Shown here piece by piece: positions 44,331 through 56,485 of a stretch of 64,000 nt of DNA. A model generated the notes under the pieces. That model searched no databases and was not told the DNA's origin. It saw only the letters and a list, made by a program, of their open reading frames with translations. Origin of the DNA: Paragorgia papillata (taxonomy: Eukaryota > Cnidaria > Anthozoa > Scleralcyonacea > Coralliidae); NCBI GenBank assembly GCA_035771165.1, contig JAWNZC010000003.1:1174001-1238000 (forward strand). The letters run 5' to 3'. Position numbers and translations under genes: made by a program. Positions within the stretch are counted from its first letter, which is position 1, and every line of letters begins with the position of its first letter.

Positions 44331-45612
44331 ATAATGTAAACTAGAACTAATACAGCAGTTAAATTGAAACGTGTAACTATCAGAAAGATTTTTTCATGCT
44401 GTATCAAGACTTTTCATTGAATTGTACATTGTATTACATGTACATACATGTATCGTCCAATTTAAAGCAAAATAAATAATTGGAAATGTAAAAAGCTCAA
44501 GTGTTTTTTTATGTCGAAATACAGTACTGTTCATTGCTCTACGAAACTTTGCACTATCCTTGGGTTCTAGTTTTGTACCTGAACATAACAAATGCAATCA
44601 ATTGCAATAAATGACATATTTGAGTCACATGAAGAAGGTAATAGATATTACTTGACTACTGAGGGTCATTTTAACTATTGTGATAATTTGTTGCTTTTTT
44701 GTTTTACCTGTTGGTTTAGCTTGCCATCGTTTCAGCTCTATTAGAGACCATTTCTTCCAAGTATTCAATGGTAATTGTCTCAGCGACAACAGTACAATCA
44801 AAGTTCTCTTCTGATACTTCTTCCATCTGTAAATTTAAGAATTAACTCAATTAAACACGTAGTTCAATTAAATTTCATATACACTTTAATTAAACTGTAC
44901 AATGGATCAAACATGACTGTTTGGGTAATGCATTATGGTAAATACTGTACCTCTAAGTGGGTCCTTGGATGCCGACCAAACATTAAGAAAAAAGGGCTGT
45001 ATTTTGTTGAGCCTTGTTTTTGAACTTGGATTGAAAATGCTACTTCTTCTAAAAAGTTGTCCCAATCATTTTGGTGCTCATTAATCAGCTTGGCAAGCCG
45101 CACTTTTAACGTTTTATTAGTTCGCTCGTCAAGTCCATTTGTTTGGGGGTGATAAGCACTGGTTACTGAATGCTTTATGCTAAATGCTTTGCAGACCTCT
45201 GTGTTCACCCGTTAAACATATTATAAACGAACAATCTGTCAGCATCATGTTTTAAGAAACTTCCCATATGACTGAAAATAAAAAAAAGAAATCTCTGAAA
45301 ATAGAACACGAACATAATTTTATAACACTTATAGAGAATAACATTGTACTGTACATGGTCACACAACTTACCGTAATCAATTTTTATCACACAACAGTTT
45401 ACAAAATAAAATGAGGATTATTTAAAATATCATTTGATTAAGCAAAATGTGCAACATTGAAAAGGTTACTTTTGGGAGCTACTTTTTCGAGGGGATGCAT
45501 TTTTAAGCACATGACAACTTTTGGGATAATACAGACTATACTGTACAGTATTTACCTTTGCAACAAATTCACGTCCTTGGTCGGATAAAAGTCTACAAGG
45601 TGCAGCCCACCT

Positions 45613-46400
45613 GTAAAAGTGAAAACAAATTATGTTACGATGTATGTATGTCACGTACATTGTCAGGTAAATCTTCAGTTTCATTCATCGGGTCACTTCA
45701 GAACAGATCCACTGTATGGTAATGCTTCTACTACTATTAATTATCAAATGAGATAGACTATTAGATAGAATATAGCCTTCTACGTGCATATTACACTACT
45801 AATAAAAGTCTTCCAAATACTGAATTAGTCTACTCCAGCCCGAGTTACAAAGAAACTTTATAGAAAGACTTAATGTAGGTTATTGCTACTATTCATTGCT
45901 ACTATTGCTACTATTTTGGCACAATTAACTTTGAACACGTCTGTCTGCATCTCTGCAAGTTCTGCGCCTTTTTTATTGCATCGATCGTCGTATAAATTGT
46001 ATATCTAACTCGTGATTTAGCGATTTTACATTTTTACTTTTAAAGATATAACTTTCCAAGGTAAGATTGCACTTATAGCTTTCTAAGATTGAAGATACAG
46101 TATAACTAAAGTTAGAAAGAAATGCTAGCTTAGCTACGGCGGGTGAATAAATTTCGCCCTACTGCTTAATTTGTATTTATAATTTATGTATATGTATAAG
46201 TCTTGAACAAAACGAGGTGAGAGTTGCCACTCTCGTTCCCGTTTGACTGCCATTCTGCCAACTCTCATCAACTAATATCACGCACTTTCATCGACTTTGA
46301 ACACTGGTTTTGGCGTGTTGACATTGTTGTATTTTACTCGTCGATTCTTGTATTAGTTTCTCGTTGAATGAGGAACAAGATTAAACGAGAGTTTTCTAAT
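45613..46400. other. Upstream flank of integrase gene, nothing recognised
   Basis: AT-rich. I looked for upstream exons (zinc finger, first core Asp) and saw none. The hAT-like element begins at 46401. Confidence 0.4.
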
Positions 46401-48520
46401 CAGGGGCGGATTTAGACTACGTCAACTAAGTCGCGCGACGAAGTGAAAATTTGACGTGAATATATAATTTTCGTTTGTTGCACATTGTCAAAAATTTACA
46501 AATAAAATCCTGCAAATGAGAAATAATTATCTAGTAGGAAGGAGTATGTTCTATTCTTAAAATCCCTATCTACAGAGGCTTCAGTTCAGGCCAGAAAAAT
46601 TTCCCCGTTGCATGGCGTTTTTCCGTTTTCTTTACGCGCGAGGCCTAATTCTGTGCTACGACTGATTTCGAGGGGAAGCAGTGGGATGCATGGGACATAA
46701 TGCGAGAATCAAGATCGGGTTCACAGTCATTTCCAGGCCACAAATGCGATGCAGGCTCTCGGCTTGATGAATTTGACAAAGGAAAGCAGTTAGTCACTTT
46801 TTGACGAAGTTGGTTGGTTTTTTAAGATCTTTTAACGTTCCTGATTGGTTGATTTTTTTCTAATTACGACTTACGATTGGTGTAGAGGCTGAAACGTCAT
46901 TTTGCAGGATAAGCGCCTTTCTGAGTAATCAGTATGGTTAGCGATCGCTTCTGTGGTTCTATGAGGCCATGCGCATATTCTGCATCTTTTTATATTCCCA
47001 ACACTCAATAGCAAGGATATCTACAAGACCTTTATGATGAAATATTCGTGAAACTTTCATCAAGTGCTTTATGCACTGAAGATGACCTTTTATAGAGGAT
47101 TGAAAAAGATATATATCGAAATATCAATTGCGAGAATTTTATACAGTGAATCAGTGATGCGCTCTGACGTCGTCTGAGGTACAGTGTAAGAAACCCTACT
47201 ATACTGTATGATTTGAATATCATTATAGTCTTTATGATAATTTATAGATTTACTCTTGGGCTAGACTTCGCGTTTGCTTATATTTGATCTATAACATGTT
47301 GAATTGATGCTTTGCAATGAAAGTGTGTATCGGACGGACTAGTGTATGGACTGTATGCTGGAAATTTGATCTTGCTTGGAGATTTCATGGTTTATTAATA
47401 TCAGTAATAAGATTAATTTTATCTTTGTGAGACTGTAGCCAGCCAACCTGGCAGTTAAAGCACTCTTCTCATACGTTGCTAATTTCTGTTCCTTTAATAT
47501 TAATTATTACAGTATATAATATATATACACAACATGTCATGTACTGTATGTGACCTGTATGATTACTGTATGTGGTGTCATAATAAACTTGATTAGTAAA
47601 TTAATGATGATTGGTTTCTTCTTTTAATATAAATTTACATGTGTACAGTAGCTACAGTACTAAGTGCTGATATCCACATGAACCAATATTAATTACATGT
47701 GCTGTATTACAATTATTATTTACATTTTATTATCTGGCTTAAATACAATATCTGCTTAATTCTAGTATTCAATGTTTATATACTTTCATAGTCTACAAAA
47801 TTGAAATCATATAAACAGGTAATGACTTAGATTAGTTTGGGGCTCAAGGGTTAGGATGACTGGGATAATGTTGAGAGTTGAGCTCTTTTACGTCCATGTC
47901 ACATTATGGTCATAAATAAAAGCATTCCTTAACAAGACATTGTCTGCTTGGGTAGATGTGTAAAAGGTGAGTATCTGGCACCTGAAAACCATATTGTAGT
48001 AAACCAGTAATATTAGGATGACTGGGATGATGTAGACCCATTACCCTTGCTCTGGGTTATGCAGAACATTAAATTCAGCTAGACCTTTACTTGTATGTTG
48101 ATCAGGCTGTCCATGTTGAATTCACTGACTGCAAGAATATGTTTTTGGTGTCTCCAAGGCATGCTGATGAGCTCTGACATAGAGCAAAACAACCATATAT
48201 TTTTTAAGTTAGTAATTAAATATAATCACATATCTCTACTGTTTGTTGTATTGCCTTCTTTTTAGAAAAAAATAACTACGCACTTACAAACTATTACAAG
48301 AATTCACTAATCCAAATCCAATTTTGACACTTTTTAAAAAAAAGTATAAAATCTGCTAAAAAAATATGTTTTTAAACTTCAGAAATTTTTATTAAAAGTG
48401 TGTCAGAACGCGGGAAATGCCATTTCAGAGACCCAATTTTCAAAAATTTTCCGGGGGACATGCACCCGGACCCCCCTAGATAGTTTGACTAAGTGGCCAA
48501 AATTCCTAGATCCGCCCATG
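46401..48520. mobile_element. Non-autonomous hAT-like element, 2.1 kb
   Basis: The left end is CAGGGGCGGATTTAGACTAC; the right end, reverse complemented, is CATGGGCGGATCTAGGAATT. Near the right end GACATGCACCCGGACCCCCC is also typical of hAT-type ends. CTAAT flanks both sides (46396-46400 and 48521-48525); hAT elements usually give 8 bp, so the duplication has diverged or the class is slightly different. There is no transposase frame inside, so it needs one supplied in trans. It matches the terminus at 22458. Confidence 0.65.
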
Positions 48521-49480
48521 CTAATTGTACTCTATATAATATATAAATATATTATTATATATACAAATGTATGTTTGACCTTATTCAGTCAGTCTTCATT
48601 GTTTATACGAGATTTTATCTTGCATGCATTCTTAATTTAAGCTGGGGATTTATGTTATATAGATTGTCAATATAGCACCTCATTAATAGTAACATAATGA
48701 GCTATTTACACAATATATAATGTACAGATAAACCCCTCCAAACCACCATATATAAATCTTTTGTATTTCAAAAAAATAATTGAAATTGGTTCACAAGTAA
48801 TAATATTGTTAGGAAATCAGTTTAAATACATATTGATGTACAGTGAGTATGAATACCTTCATTCTTGGTAGTGTACTGTTAAATAAATAGAGGTTTATTG
48901 GTCCAGTGTTTATACCACAGGAGGAATTTACCTCAGTACCCATAGAAAACGTACTGTGTTTGCGGTAGTTCTCCTGAAGCTGGTTTTGCCAGCAATTTTA
49001 ACTTGGATAAATTGTCTTTCAACTGCAATTAAAATGTATGTTTCTTGTTGTACAGAGTTAAGAATAACAGATATACAATTAACTTCAATCCTTGCCAGTT
49101 GCCATACTTCAATTCTAAGGACTCGCACAGGACTGTGTACATGTACTTCTTTTTAAAACCTGTCAAAAGAAACTGCTCTTATCACAGTGACGTGGTTGTG
49201 GTTTGTCATAACACAGGAAGTGTGCCCAAATGTTTCATTTGATTGCTAACAATTCTACATGATAGAATACATCACAACATATGCTACCAAAATGAAAAGT
49301 GTGATTTATGGTAGACCTTTAGATTTTGGGAAAGCGTCATTGCTTTGATCTAATTTGACTAAAGTGTTTGGAATTAATTTTTGTATTGGGAGAACACTGG
49401 TTTGTTATGGTAGAGTCAAACTGGAAGCAATATTCTCTCCACATGTGGCTAAGATGAAATTTTAATTAAATATTACATAT
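48521..49480. other. Intergenic DNA, nothing recognised
   Basis: AT-rich. ORFs near 48.93-49.24 kb overlap on both strands without motifs and are not called. Confidence 0.4.
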
Positions 49481-49482
49481 AC

Positions 49483-49556
49483 TGAGCAGGAATTGAACCT
49501 GCATGGTCACAGCTCTAGGTGAAACGTTCATTTGCTAACCACTGTGCACTTAAGCT
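49483..49556 (-). ncRNA. tRNA-like sequence / tRNA-derived SINE head
   Basis: On the minus strand a pol III box A-like TGCACAGTGGTTAGCA is followed about 35 bases later by a perfect box B GGTTCAATTCC. The T-arm GCAGG-TTCAATT-CCTGC pairs fully. The acceptor stem does not pair convincingly and the anticodon arm is unclear, so it is a tRNA pseudogene or SINE head and not a working tRNA. Confidence 0.55.
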
Positions 49557-49750
49557 ACACAGACTGTAGTTCCATTCTGAACTGTGAAGTAGTCAATTAA
49601 AAGGAATGATAATTGTTATCATTTTATTCCTATTTACATGTATACTAGAAATTTAAGAAATTCTCTCATTTTAATACTGGTAATGCATATGAATATGACA
49701 GTTTAGTATATAAAATAGAGTGTTTTATTGATTTTTCCGCCACTAATAAA

Positions 49751-49812
49751 AGTGATAATCTCACATGTGCGATTATTTATGGTAATCGCACATGTGACGA
49801 TTATCGCTGAAT
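49751..49812. repeat. Short palindrome
   Basis: TGATAATC-TCACATGTGCGATTA, spacer TTTATGG, then TAATCGCACATGTGA-CGATTATC. Perfect except for one mismatch; a hairpin relic. Confidence 0.8.
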
Positions 49813-49887
49813 CAGCATTATAGTTTAATGCAATTTTTGCAAGGCAATAGGACAATTTTTTTATATAATAAACAGAACAATACATGG

Positions 49888-50004
49888 ATGCTTGGAAATA
49901 TGAAATTTATTTCGAGTGTTGACCAGGATATCTCACGAGTGAGCGAAGCGAACGAGTGACATATCCTGGTCAACACTCAAAATAAATTTCATATTTCCAA
50001 GCAT
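49888..50004. mobile_element. Hairpin (palindromic) element
   Basis: Arms CTTGGAAATATGAAATTTAT and GAGTGTTGACCAGGATAT(C/G)T are repeated inverted to AAATTTCATATTTCCAAG. The tip is GAGTGAGCGAAGCGAACGAG. Arms are about 48 bp. Same class as the hairpins at 32.1, 56.2 and 62.7 kb. Confidence 0.75.
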
Positions 50005-50456
50005 CTCTATATAATTTATTTTGTTATACTAAATATTGATTATTTTTGTTACAATTTATTTTTGTTACTATTTATTTAATAAGCTTTATTATTTACTGCT
50101 TACTCATTGCCAGGCCACGTATATACAGTGTATAGTAAAAACATGGTCAAAAATAAAAGAAATGTACATGTATATTACTAAAATATTAAATTTAAAGAAA
50201 TAAATGTTGAAGCTAGGTAATATACTATACATATGTGTCTTTATAACTTGTTGAATACTGTTTTTAACCATATTTTTATATGCAGCCACCCAAAAGTGCA
50301 ACAGACAATGTGAGAAGTGGATTGACTATATTTGTTTGTTTTTAAACCATATTGTACAGTAGATTAATGTATATATATATATATAAACATGTACTATATA
50401 TATATATATTAATATGTACTACCATATTACCATATATATTATATACTTATTAATAG

Positions 50457-53400
50457 ATGTCTAAAAGCAACTTGACTAGCCAACAACTGGAATGCCTGCA
50501 TCGTTTATGGGATAATGGGATGACAACTGTTACCAGGAATGATTTGATTGACAATGCCATTGCGAATACTGGCCTGGATAAAAAAAGCCATAAGGGTAAT
50601 TATTATTATTATTATTACTGTATCTTTATTCACCCAACATTGTTTTAAATTTCTAATGCTGTAGGTTAGGGGCCTACTAGAAAGCTTTATAGGCTTTTTA
50701 TTAAGTCCTCTTGTTTATGCTACATTTAATTGTTTAATTATTTATAGTCAGTTCAAAGTTGTTGAATAAAAGAAAGATAAAAAGGATATAATAATTATTA
50801 AAAGATAGGAAGGATACAATGGCTTGGCTATCCCAAGCCATTGTATATAAATCCAATATTTACAGTACGTAAAATAGAAAGCTAGTACAGGGCTTGAAAT
50901 TTCAAATTTTCGGCAGTAATCCAAGAGAGATATCAGATTTCTGAATTTGGTATCCCTCCTTGAAATCTAGTATCCCACTTTTGAATGCTAAAGATCTCAA
51001 CTTAAAATATCTAAAATTGACTATAACCGTTTGTGAGAGTACCTGCATTACGTTACATTATAAGACGTTACGATATATTATAAGATGTTACGCTCATATA
51101 AGACGTTACGCTACATACAGTATTATAAGACGTTACGCTACATTCTATAAGAAGTTACGCTCCATATAAGACGTTATACATGTATAATGTATATACATTA
51201 TAGGACGTTACGTTACATTGTAAGACGTTACGCTACATTGTAAGACGTTACGCTACATTCTAAGACACTACGCTACATTCTACGGACGTTACACTATAAG
51301 ACGTTACGCCACAGTCTAAGACGTTACGCTACATTCTAAGACGTCACGCTCTATATACAAAGACGTACTTACGCTATATTATAAGAGGTTACGCTACATT
51401 ATAAGATGTTACGCTACATTGTATGACGTTACGCTACATTATAATATGTTACGCTATACATTGTATGACGTTACGCTACATTATAAGCGGTTACGTTACA
51501 TTATAAGATGTTACGCTACATTATAAGACATTACGTTATATTGTGAGACGTTACTTCAGATTCTGTGGCTGTGCGCTATCGAAATTTTTATTGTATTCTG
51601 TTGGGATGCTGAAGTTAAGATCTAGTATCCAAAACGCAAATCTAGTATCCCGTGGATATCGGGATACCGCAAATTTCAAGCCCTGCTAGTATATAACTAT
51701 TATAGAATTATAATAAGGTGTGTAATAATTATGTAATAAATGTGTATATTTAAATACACATTATAACTGCATGTACATAACAATAATTATATACATAAAA
51801 TATTATGATTGTAGCAGCTATTAAATTTTTAAGAATTGGATTGGGAATGAGAAGAAAAGGCAAGGAATGGCAGTTGAAAGAGGACCAAGGGAGCGCAAGC
51901 CGGGAAAATATCTACCAGGCAAAATTCGCAAAAGAACAGCATACTCTGCTTTTAAAAGTGAATTTTTGGCAGGTGATGCAGGTACTTTATGTGAGCTATT
52001 ATTAACGATAATACATGTACAGTATATACCGTATGTCGTTTTAAACATCAACTTAGGGTTTGAAGAAGATGCATGAGGTTTGCCTTTAATGGGAAAGAAA
52101 GTGGCAATCACTTAATTTTGTTTAATTTTGCAATGTTAAGCACTGATATTCTCAAACAAGTTCTGCGTGCTTTTTCTTCCAGAGATTTTCAATCTATGAT
52201 TTCGTCCTATTTTTCCAATTTGCCACATTGTTATCTAAATTAGTGGCTACAGACTACAGTAGTCCCTGACTACATGTTTCTCACACGCCGGTATTTTTCT
52301 AAATGTACCCATGCTAATAATTTTCCCCTTTCATAGCAGATTACGAGGCCTACATGTAATAAAACTGTTCTGGTGTATGACCTACAATAGCTTCAAGGAA
52401 AAAACATTCTCCATGCACAAAATTATCACACCCCCACAAAGATTTCGGACTTTAGTTGGCCCTCATTTATAACATTGCTCTACGACCTTTGAAATAATTA
52501 CAGTACCTTACTAATTGTATTAATATTCGTTAATTAATATTCCTTCATCTCATATCATTTTATCTCATCTCATTCCATTTCATTTTTTAATTTCATTTTC
52601 TCATCTCATTTTATTTCACCTCATTTCTTTCATTTCATCTCGTCTAATCTTATCTCATCATCTCATTTCATCTTATCTTATTTCATCTCATTTCATTTTA
52701 TTTCATCTCATCTTATTTCATCTTATTTCATCTCCCACGCGAAAAGTTAACTAAGAGAAAAGTTTGATGGTGGTGATTTTGGAAAATAGGGAAAAAAGCA
52801 CGAAAAGAATGCGATATCGTAATTGCGTAAGTTTAGGACTTATTTTGTTTTTTTTCTCGTAATTTGGGACGTATTATGCATGTCCTGTTGTTCGTTCTGA
52901 CAATCTAGTCTAATGGTTGTAAATGGTTGTAAAACAAAAAAAATTACTGCGGATTCAGGTTGTGTGTTAACTGAGGTAATGAAGCAGTGGTTGTTGCACT
53001 GACTTTGATCCTTAACCCCACCTAATACAAACTTTTTACAATGTAGTACATGTACTGTATCTGTTGTCTCTTGCAGCAAAACAACTAAAGGCAGATGGTG
53101 CTAGTTCTGGCGAAATCCTCAAACAGAGTAGCGTTTTGTACCGACAATTATCACCAGGCACCAAGGAAAAATATGCCCAGTGTGCTGCTGATACTAATGC
53201 TGATCTACTATCGTCAAACCAAATCCCAAAAGAAACCATGATAAAAAGAATAATTAAAAATATAAATGTTAATGTAAGTTTCGATGTTGGAGAAACTATT
53301 AAAAATAATTCACGTGACTTACAAATTCTATCATATTGATAGAACACACCGATTTATATAAGTATCTCATAAAAATAGCTAAAATTTATTTCTAGGCCAT

Positions 53401-55318
53401 CATCAACGTTTCCTATTCCTTTCCTTACTAACACTCGATTACGGTCGCACAGAACATCTTCTGCTTTTGCTGCATTTAGGCTATTACTTTTTAATTATTT
53501 TTTACATAACTTGTAATTTGTAGATGAAACAACTGGATGAATTTGGATGCCCTTCTATTTGGTTAGGATATGGTGCAAAAGTACCACAGCGGCTTTACTC
53601 CCCTCAAATGACTGAGTTAGCTGAAGATGGCATTTTTACCAACTATGTTGTGTCAGCCATGATTAACAAGATAGGTAAGGGCAGTCGTTTCTGACTATAC
53701 AGTATGTGGTGCATAGGTAATGTTAAAAAATGTTACTAATAGCATCATATTTATATCGCAGCTCAATCTCAAATGAAAGAGCACTTAGATGTTACTGGTG
53801 GTGTGTTAAAGAAGACTGAAAAACGTCGAAAAGCTAAACGGAAAGAAAGTCAAACGACTAGTGTTGCAGCAACTGTGCAAAATGAAGGTACATTAATATT
53901 TTTTGATGTAATAGATATAGCATGAGCAGCGATCTGTATCTGATTTACAAGGCGAGCTGGAAGCGGGCCGTAGTAAAGCAGATACAGATCGGCTGAGAAT
54001 GCTTTATCGTACTTATCAAATGGACGCATCTAAATAGCCTTGCTTTCAAACTAGTTTTTCAAGTTGGATTGATTTTAGCTAAGTAAATTGAGGAAAAAAG
54101 TTTATGTAAATCAGGACGAATCTGCATGCGATTTACAGATATTGATTAAATATTCATTTCTTTTGAATTTTCTTCATGAATTTTTAATGAATTTGATTTA
54201 ATGTGGTTAAAAATCATTAATAATTCATGAAGAAAAAACAGAAGAAAATGAATAAATAATCCATGTTTTAAATCGAATAAAGATTCGTCCTGATTTACAT
54301 AAAATTTTCGTTCGATTTTCTTGGCAAATACAGCTTGTATCTTTAAAATAGTCAATAAACATTCGTTTCATGAGCAATATGCTCGCCTTCGGCTCGAGTT
54401 TGTATATCAGATAAAGATCGGCTTCTCATGTTTTATTACATAATGATACAAGGGTTATATACCGTATGTAGTTTAACCGCGGTGTTCGATGGCGTAACTC
54501 AAGAGTTAATATACTTTGTATATAATTTATAACGTAAACGTAACCGTTTTATATCATCATTGGTGAAGAACTTTTTAAAATTACATTGCATGAGATATGG
54601 GAAACAATAGTCCAACTTTTTCTTATTTTTTTTTATTTTAACAACTAAGCAACTGTTGGAATAATTTTTCGGAGGCTTTCCAAGCATTTCATTCGATGCG
54701 ATGTTACTTAATTGTTGCCTAAACGAACATACATTTCAAACGTTGTATCCGTTTGGTCAAAGATACAATGTCTTAGACATTTAATTCGTTTTGGACGTCG
54801 CATTTAATTGATTGAACAATATTTGTTTGTATTTTGATCGACTATGCATAATTTTGACTGCTCAATGAAACAGCTAGTGACTCAGAGAACGGTCATCATA
54901 AATATTTAGAACATACCCAACCGTGACATATATTTTATTCTCTAGATTCTACACAAATGACGTCAATTAACCAAGGTAATTGTGACTTTCTATACCTATA
55001 GAAATATTGTTTCTAGTGATTGAAGGAAAGTGCTGTACGGTGTGTGTTGGTGTTATACATTACGTTTTCCTTTGTACAGGTGATGAAGTAGAGATCTTAA
55101 ATTCTGCTGGTCGAAAAGTGGGCTTAGGAAAAGTTACGGGTCAGGAAATTGTACATGGCTATAAGTTAAAAGATGGTTGGATTCCACTATTGGTCAATGA
55201 CATGATTCCTAATATTAAGCCGTGGGATGACTTTCCAACACAATCTGGTGTTGTTGAAATTAGTAGTTTTGTGGCATGGCCAAAAGCCCATCTTCGTCTG
55301 AAAGGAAGCAGTAATTGA
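50457..55318 (+). CDS. Multi-exon gene: homeodomain-like, HMG-like, conserved C-terminus
   Basis: Exons: 50457-50595, 51834-51972, 53077-53273, 53524-53674, 53762-53887, 54946-54975 and 55080-55318. Exons 2 to 7 have canonical GT/AG sites and join with matching phases (1, 0, 1, 1, 1), with no internal stop. Exon 1 (LTSQQLECLHRLWDNGMTTV, IANTGLDKK) plus NWIGNEKKRQ at the start of exon 2 looks like a homeodomain-type helix set. RKRTAYSAFKSEFLA, then SSGEILKQSSVLYRQLSPGT and KEKYAQCA across exons 2-3 looks like an HMG box. Exon 7 (GRKVGLGKVTG, IVHGYKL, VEISSFVAWPKAHL) is a domain I recall only from uncharacterised invertebrate proteins. The exon 1-2 junction is one base out of phase as read, so a small exon may be missing. 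A DNA-binding nuclear protein is inferred. It is the best candidate here for a working gene. Confidence 0.65.
50888..51685. mobile_element. hAT-like MITE carrying a minisatellite
   Basis: Ends CAGGGCTTGAAATTTC and, inverted, AAATTTCAAGCCCTG. CTAGTA lies on both sides (50882-50887 and 51686-51691). Subterminal parts share ATCTAGTATCC and are also inverted-like. The middle is the array at 51045-51555. It is located in the first intron of the gene at 50.5-55.3 kb. CAGGG termini fit hAT; the visible duplication is 6 bp, not 8. Confidence 0.75.
51045..51555. repeat. Minisatellite, ~20-bp unit
   Basis: About 25 units based on ACGTTACGCTACATTATAAG, with variants TGTAAGACG, TCTAAGACG, ATGTTACGC and a few longer interruptions (ATACATGTATAATG). 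The array lies wholly inside the MITE at 50888-51685. Confidence 0.9.
51973..53076 (+). other. Intron 2 of the 50.5-55.3-kb gene
   Basis: AT-rich intron. It contains the TCATCTCATTTCATTTTATT-type low-complexity array at 52541-52735. No other gene or element is seen. Confidence 0.6.
52541..52735. repeat. Pyrimidine-rich (ATTTC/ATCTC)n array
   Basis: Irregular pentamer-like repeats CATTT, CATCT and TATCT over about 195 bp, strand-asymmetric (T and C on plus). Confidence 0.85.
53932..54429. mobile_element. ~500-bp MITE in intron 5
   Basis: The left end ATGAGCAGCGATCTGTATCT and the right end, inverted, ATGAGAAGCCGATCTTTATC are about 29-bp imperfect inverted repeats. Inside are two further palindromes: 53940-53985 and 54090-54305, the latter built from TATGTAAATCAGGACGAATC and its inverse. 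The same inner motif TTATGTAAATTAAGATGAAT occurs at 32296, so the family has several members here. The right end resembles the hairpin at 56.2 kb (AGCCGTTTATC). Confidence 0.65.
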
Positions 55319-56147
55319 ATTTTTTATTTTACAAATTTTCCTTTTGAAGTTTTGTCAAGGGTTTTGGTATTGTTTGGAGGACAGATTCTTGGTGGCGTAC
55401 AGTGAAGATGTTGGCTTGACTTCATTTTGTGTAATAGACATGTACAAAGACCTACAAAAATAGAAGTACTTTGATGTAAAAAAGAAAATATAACTGTGTC
55501 TGGTTGATTGTAATAAGTTGGTTCGATTCCAACTCGCAGTTAGTACATAATTAGTGAAAAGCACTTTTTACGAGACCCTAATATTTACATTTTATGTATT
55601 TTTTTCTAAAGCGTTCACTAATAATCAGCTTCTCAGAGTAATGTATCTAGCTTCTCGAACAAATCAGTCAATAAAGTGAAAATCTTTATAAAAACTATCA
55701 GCTACTTTTTAGCGATATAATAGGTTGAATTAATTTTATGAAAGTTTTACCCTGGCTGTGGCACATTTTAAGAATGACTTAAAACATTAAGAAAGCTAAT
55801 TGCACCACAGAAGGATGTAGATTTTGCTCAGTTCAAAATTGTTTTTGCTTCCTTGAAAAAATAGAAATACCGATCAATGTACTTAGTAATAAGAATAATT
55901 TATGAGGAAAGCAAAAGAAATTATTGTTTAACCAATAATAGTAAATGCGGGTAAAACTTTGATGAATAAAACATCAATGTTTTATCTGAACTTCTCAAAT
56001 CAAATTCATAAGGAAAACACAATGCAAATCAGTTACCGAGACTGAGCTTGTAAATGTGGTAATAAACTATCATAAATTAAGACAACTTTTACCTCAAATT
56101 TCTCTTGAAATGCTGATTGGTTTGAGAAGCTATACCATACACTCGAA
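55319..56147. other. 3' flank of the 50.5-55.3-kb gene
   Basis: Probably 3' UTR then intergenic DNA. Possible poly(A) signals (AATAAA at 55965) are not near enough to be convincing. It holds one tRNA T-arm-like hairpin (GTTGG-TTCGATT-CCAAC at 55516-55532); see rejected items. Confidence 0.4.
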
Positions 56148-56257
56148 AGCCGTTTATCATCTGATTTAAAAACGCCTCGAAGTGTGTTAAAAAACTCGGC
56201 TATCGCCTCGTTTTTCAACACACGTCTCGGTGTTTTCAAATCAGATAATAAACGGCT
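56148..56257. mobile_element. Hairpin (palindromic) element
   Basis: AGCCGTTTATCATCTGATTT on the left is matched by AAATCAGATAATAAACGGCT on the right; the inner arms are GTGTGTTAAAAAACTCGG and CCTCGTTTTTCAACACAC. The tip is CTATCG. Flanking GAGAAGC / GCTTCTC extends the arms a few bases. Confidence 0.75.
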
Positions 56258-56485
56258 TCTCATGTATGATATATTACTTAAAAAACTTAAAAAACACAAG
56301 TAGGTCAAATTGAATTTATTCACAGTTAAATTGATTTGTTTCTTATTCTTTTTTCGACTTCCTAACCCAGTACAGTTGATATCTTCCAGTCTTGATCCCC
56401 GTTATTATCGACACGAGTTTGATAAACCAATGGTCACGAGTGTAATAAAAGATTCAAAGGTGAGATTCCATGCGATAAATTAACG

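Larger units (their letters stand above)
41356..45610 (-). pseudogene. Intron-containing integrase gene (GIN/Ginger-like)
   Basis: Minus-strand exons: 45610-45556 (core Asp in LLSDQGREFVA), 45208-44951 (SAYHPQTNGLDERTN with the catalytic Glu in ERTN; STKYSPFFLMFGRHPR), 44826-44708 (ETITIEYLEEM) and 41513-41356 (GVKLFNHSVGDLVLCKTMKN, DALWTGPYR, the GPY barrel). Donors and most acceptors are canonical; the acceptor before 45208 reads CGG and not AG, and the 44.8-kb exon has a stop near its end. Integrases with introns and HPQTNGLDER are typical of GIN1/KRBA2 genes and Ginger transposons. The first core Asp and the zinc finger were not found upstream. Probably inactive. Confidence 0.6.

Noticed and set aside
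55480..55540. A possible 50-nt tRNA: 7-bp acceptor-like pairing (AACTGTG with CGCAGTT) around a perfect T-arm
   Set aside because: It is too short for a nuclear tRNA, with no D or anticodon arm. It probably arises by chance or is a tRNA relic in the 3' flank.
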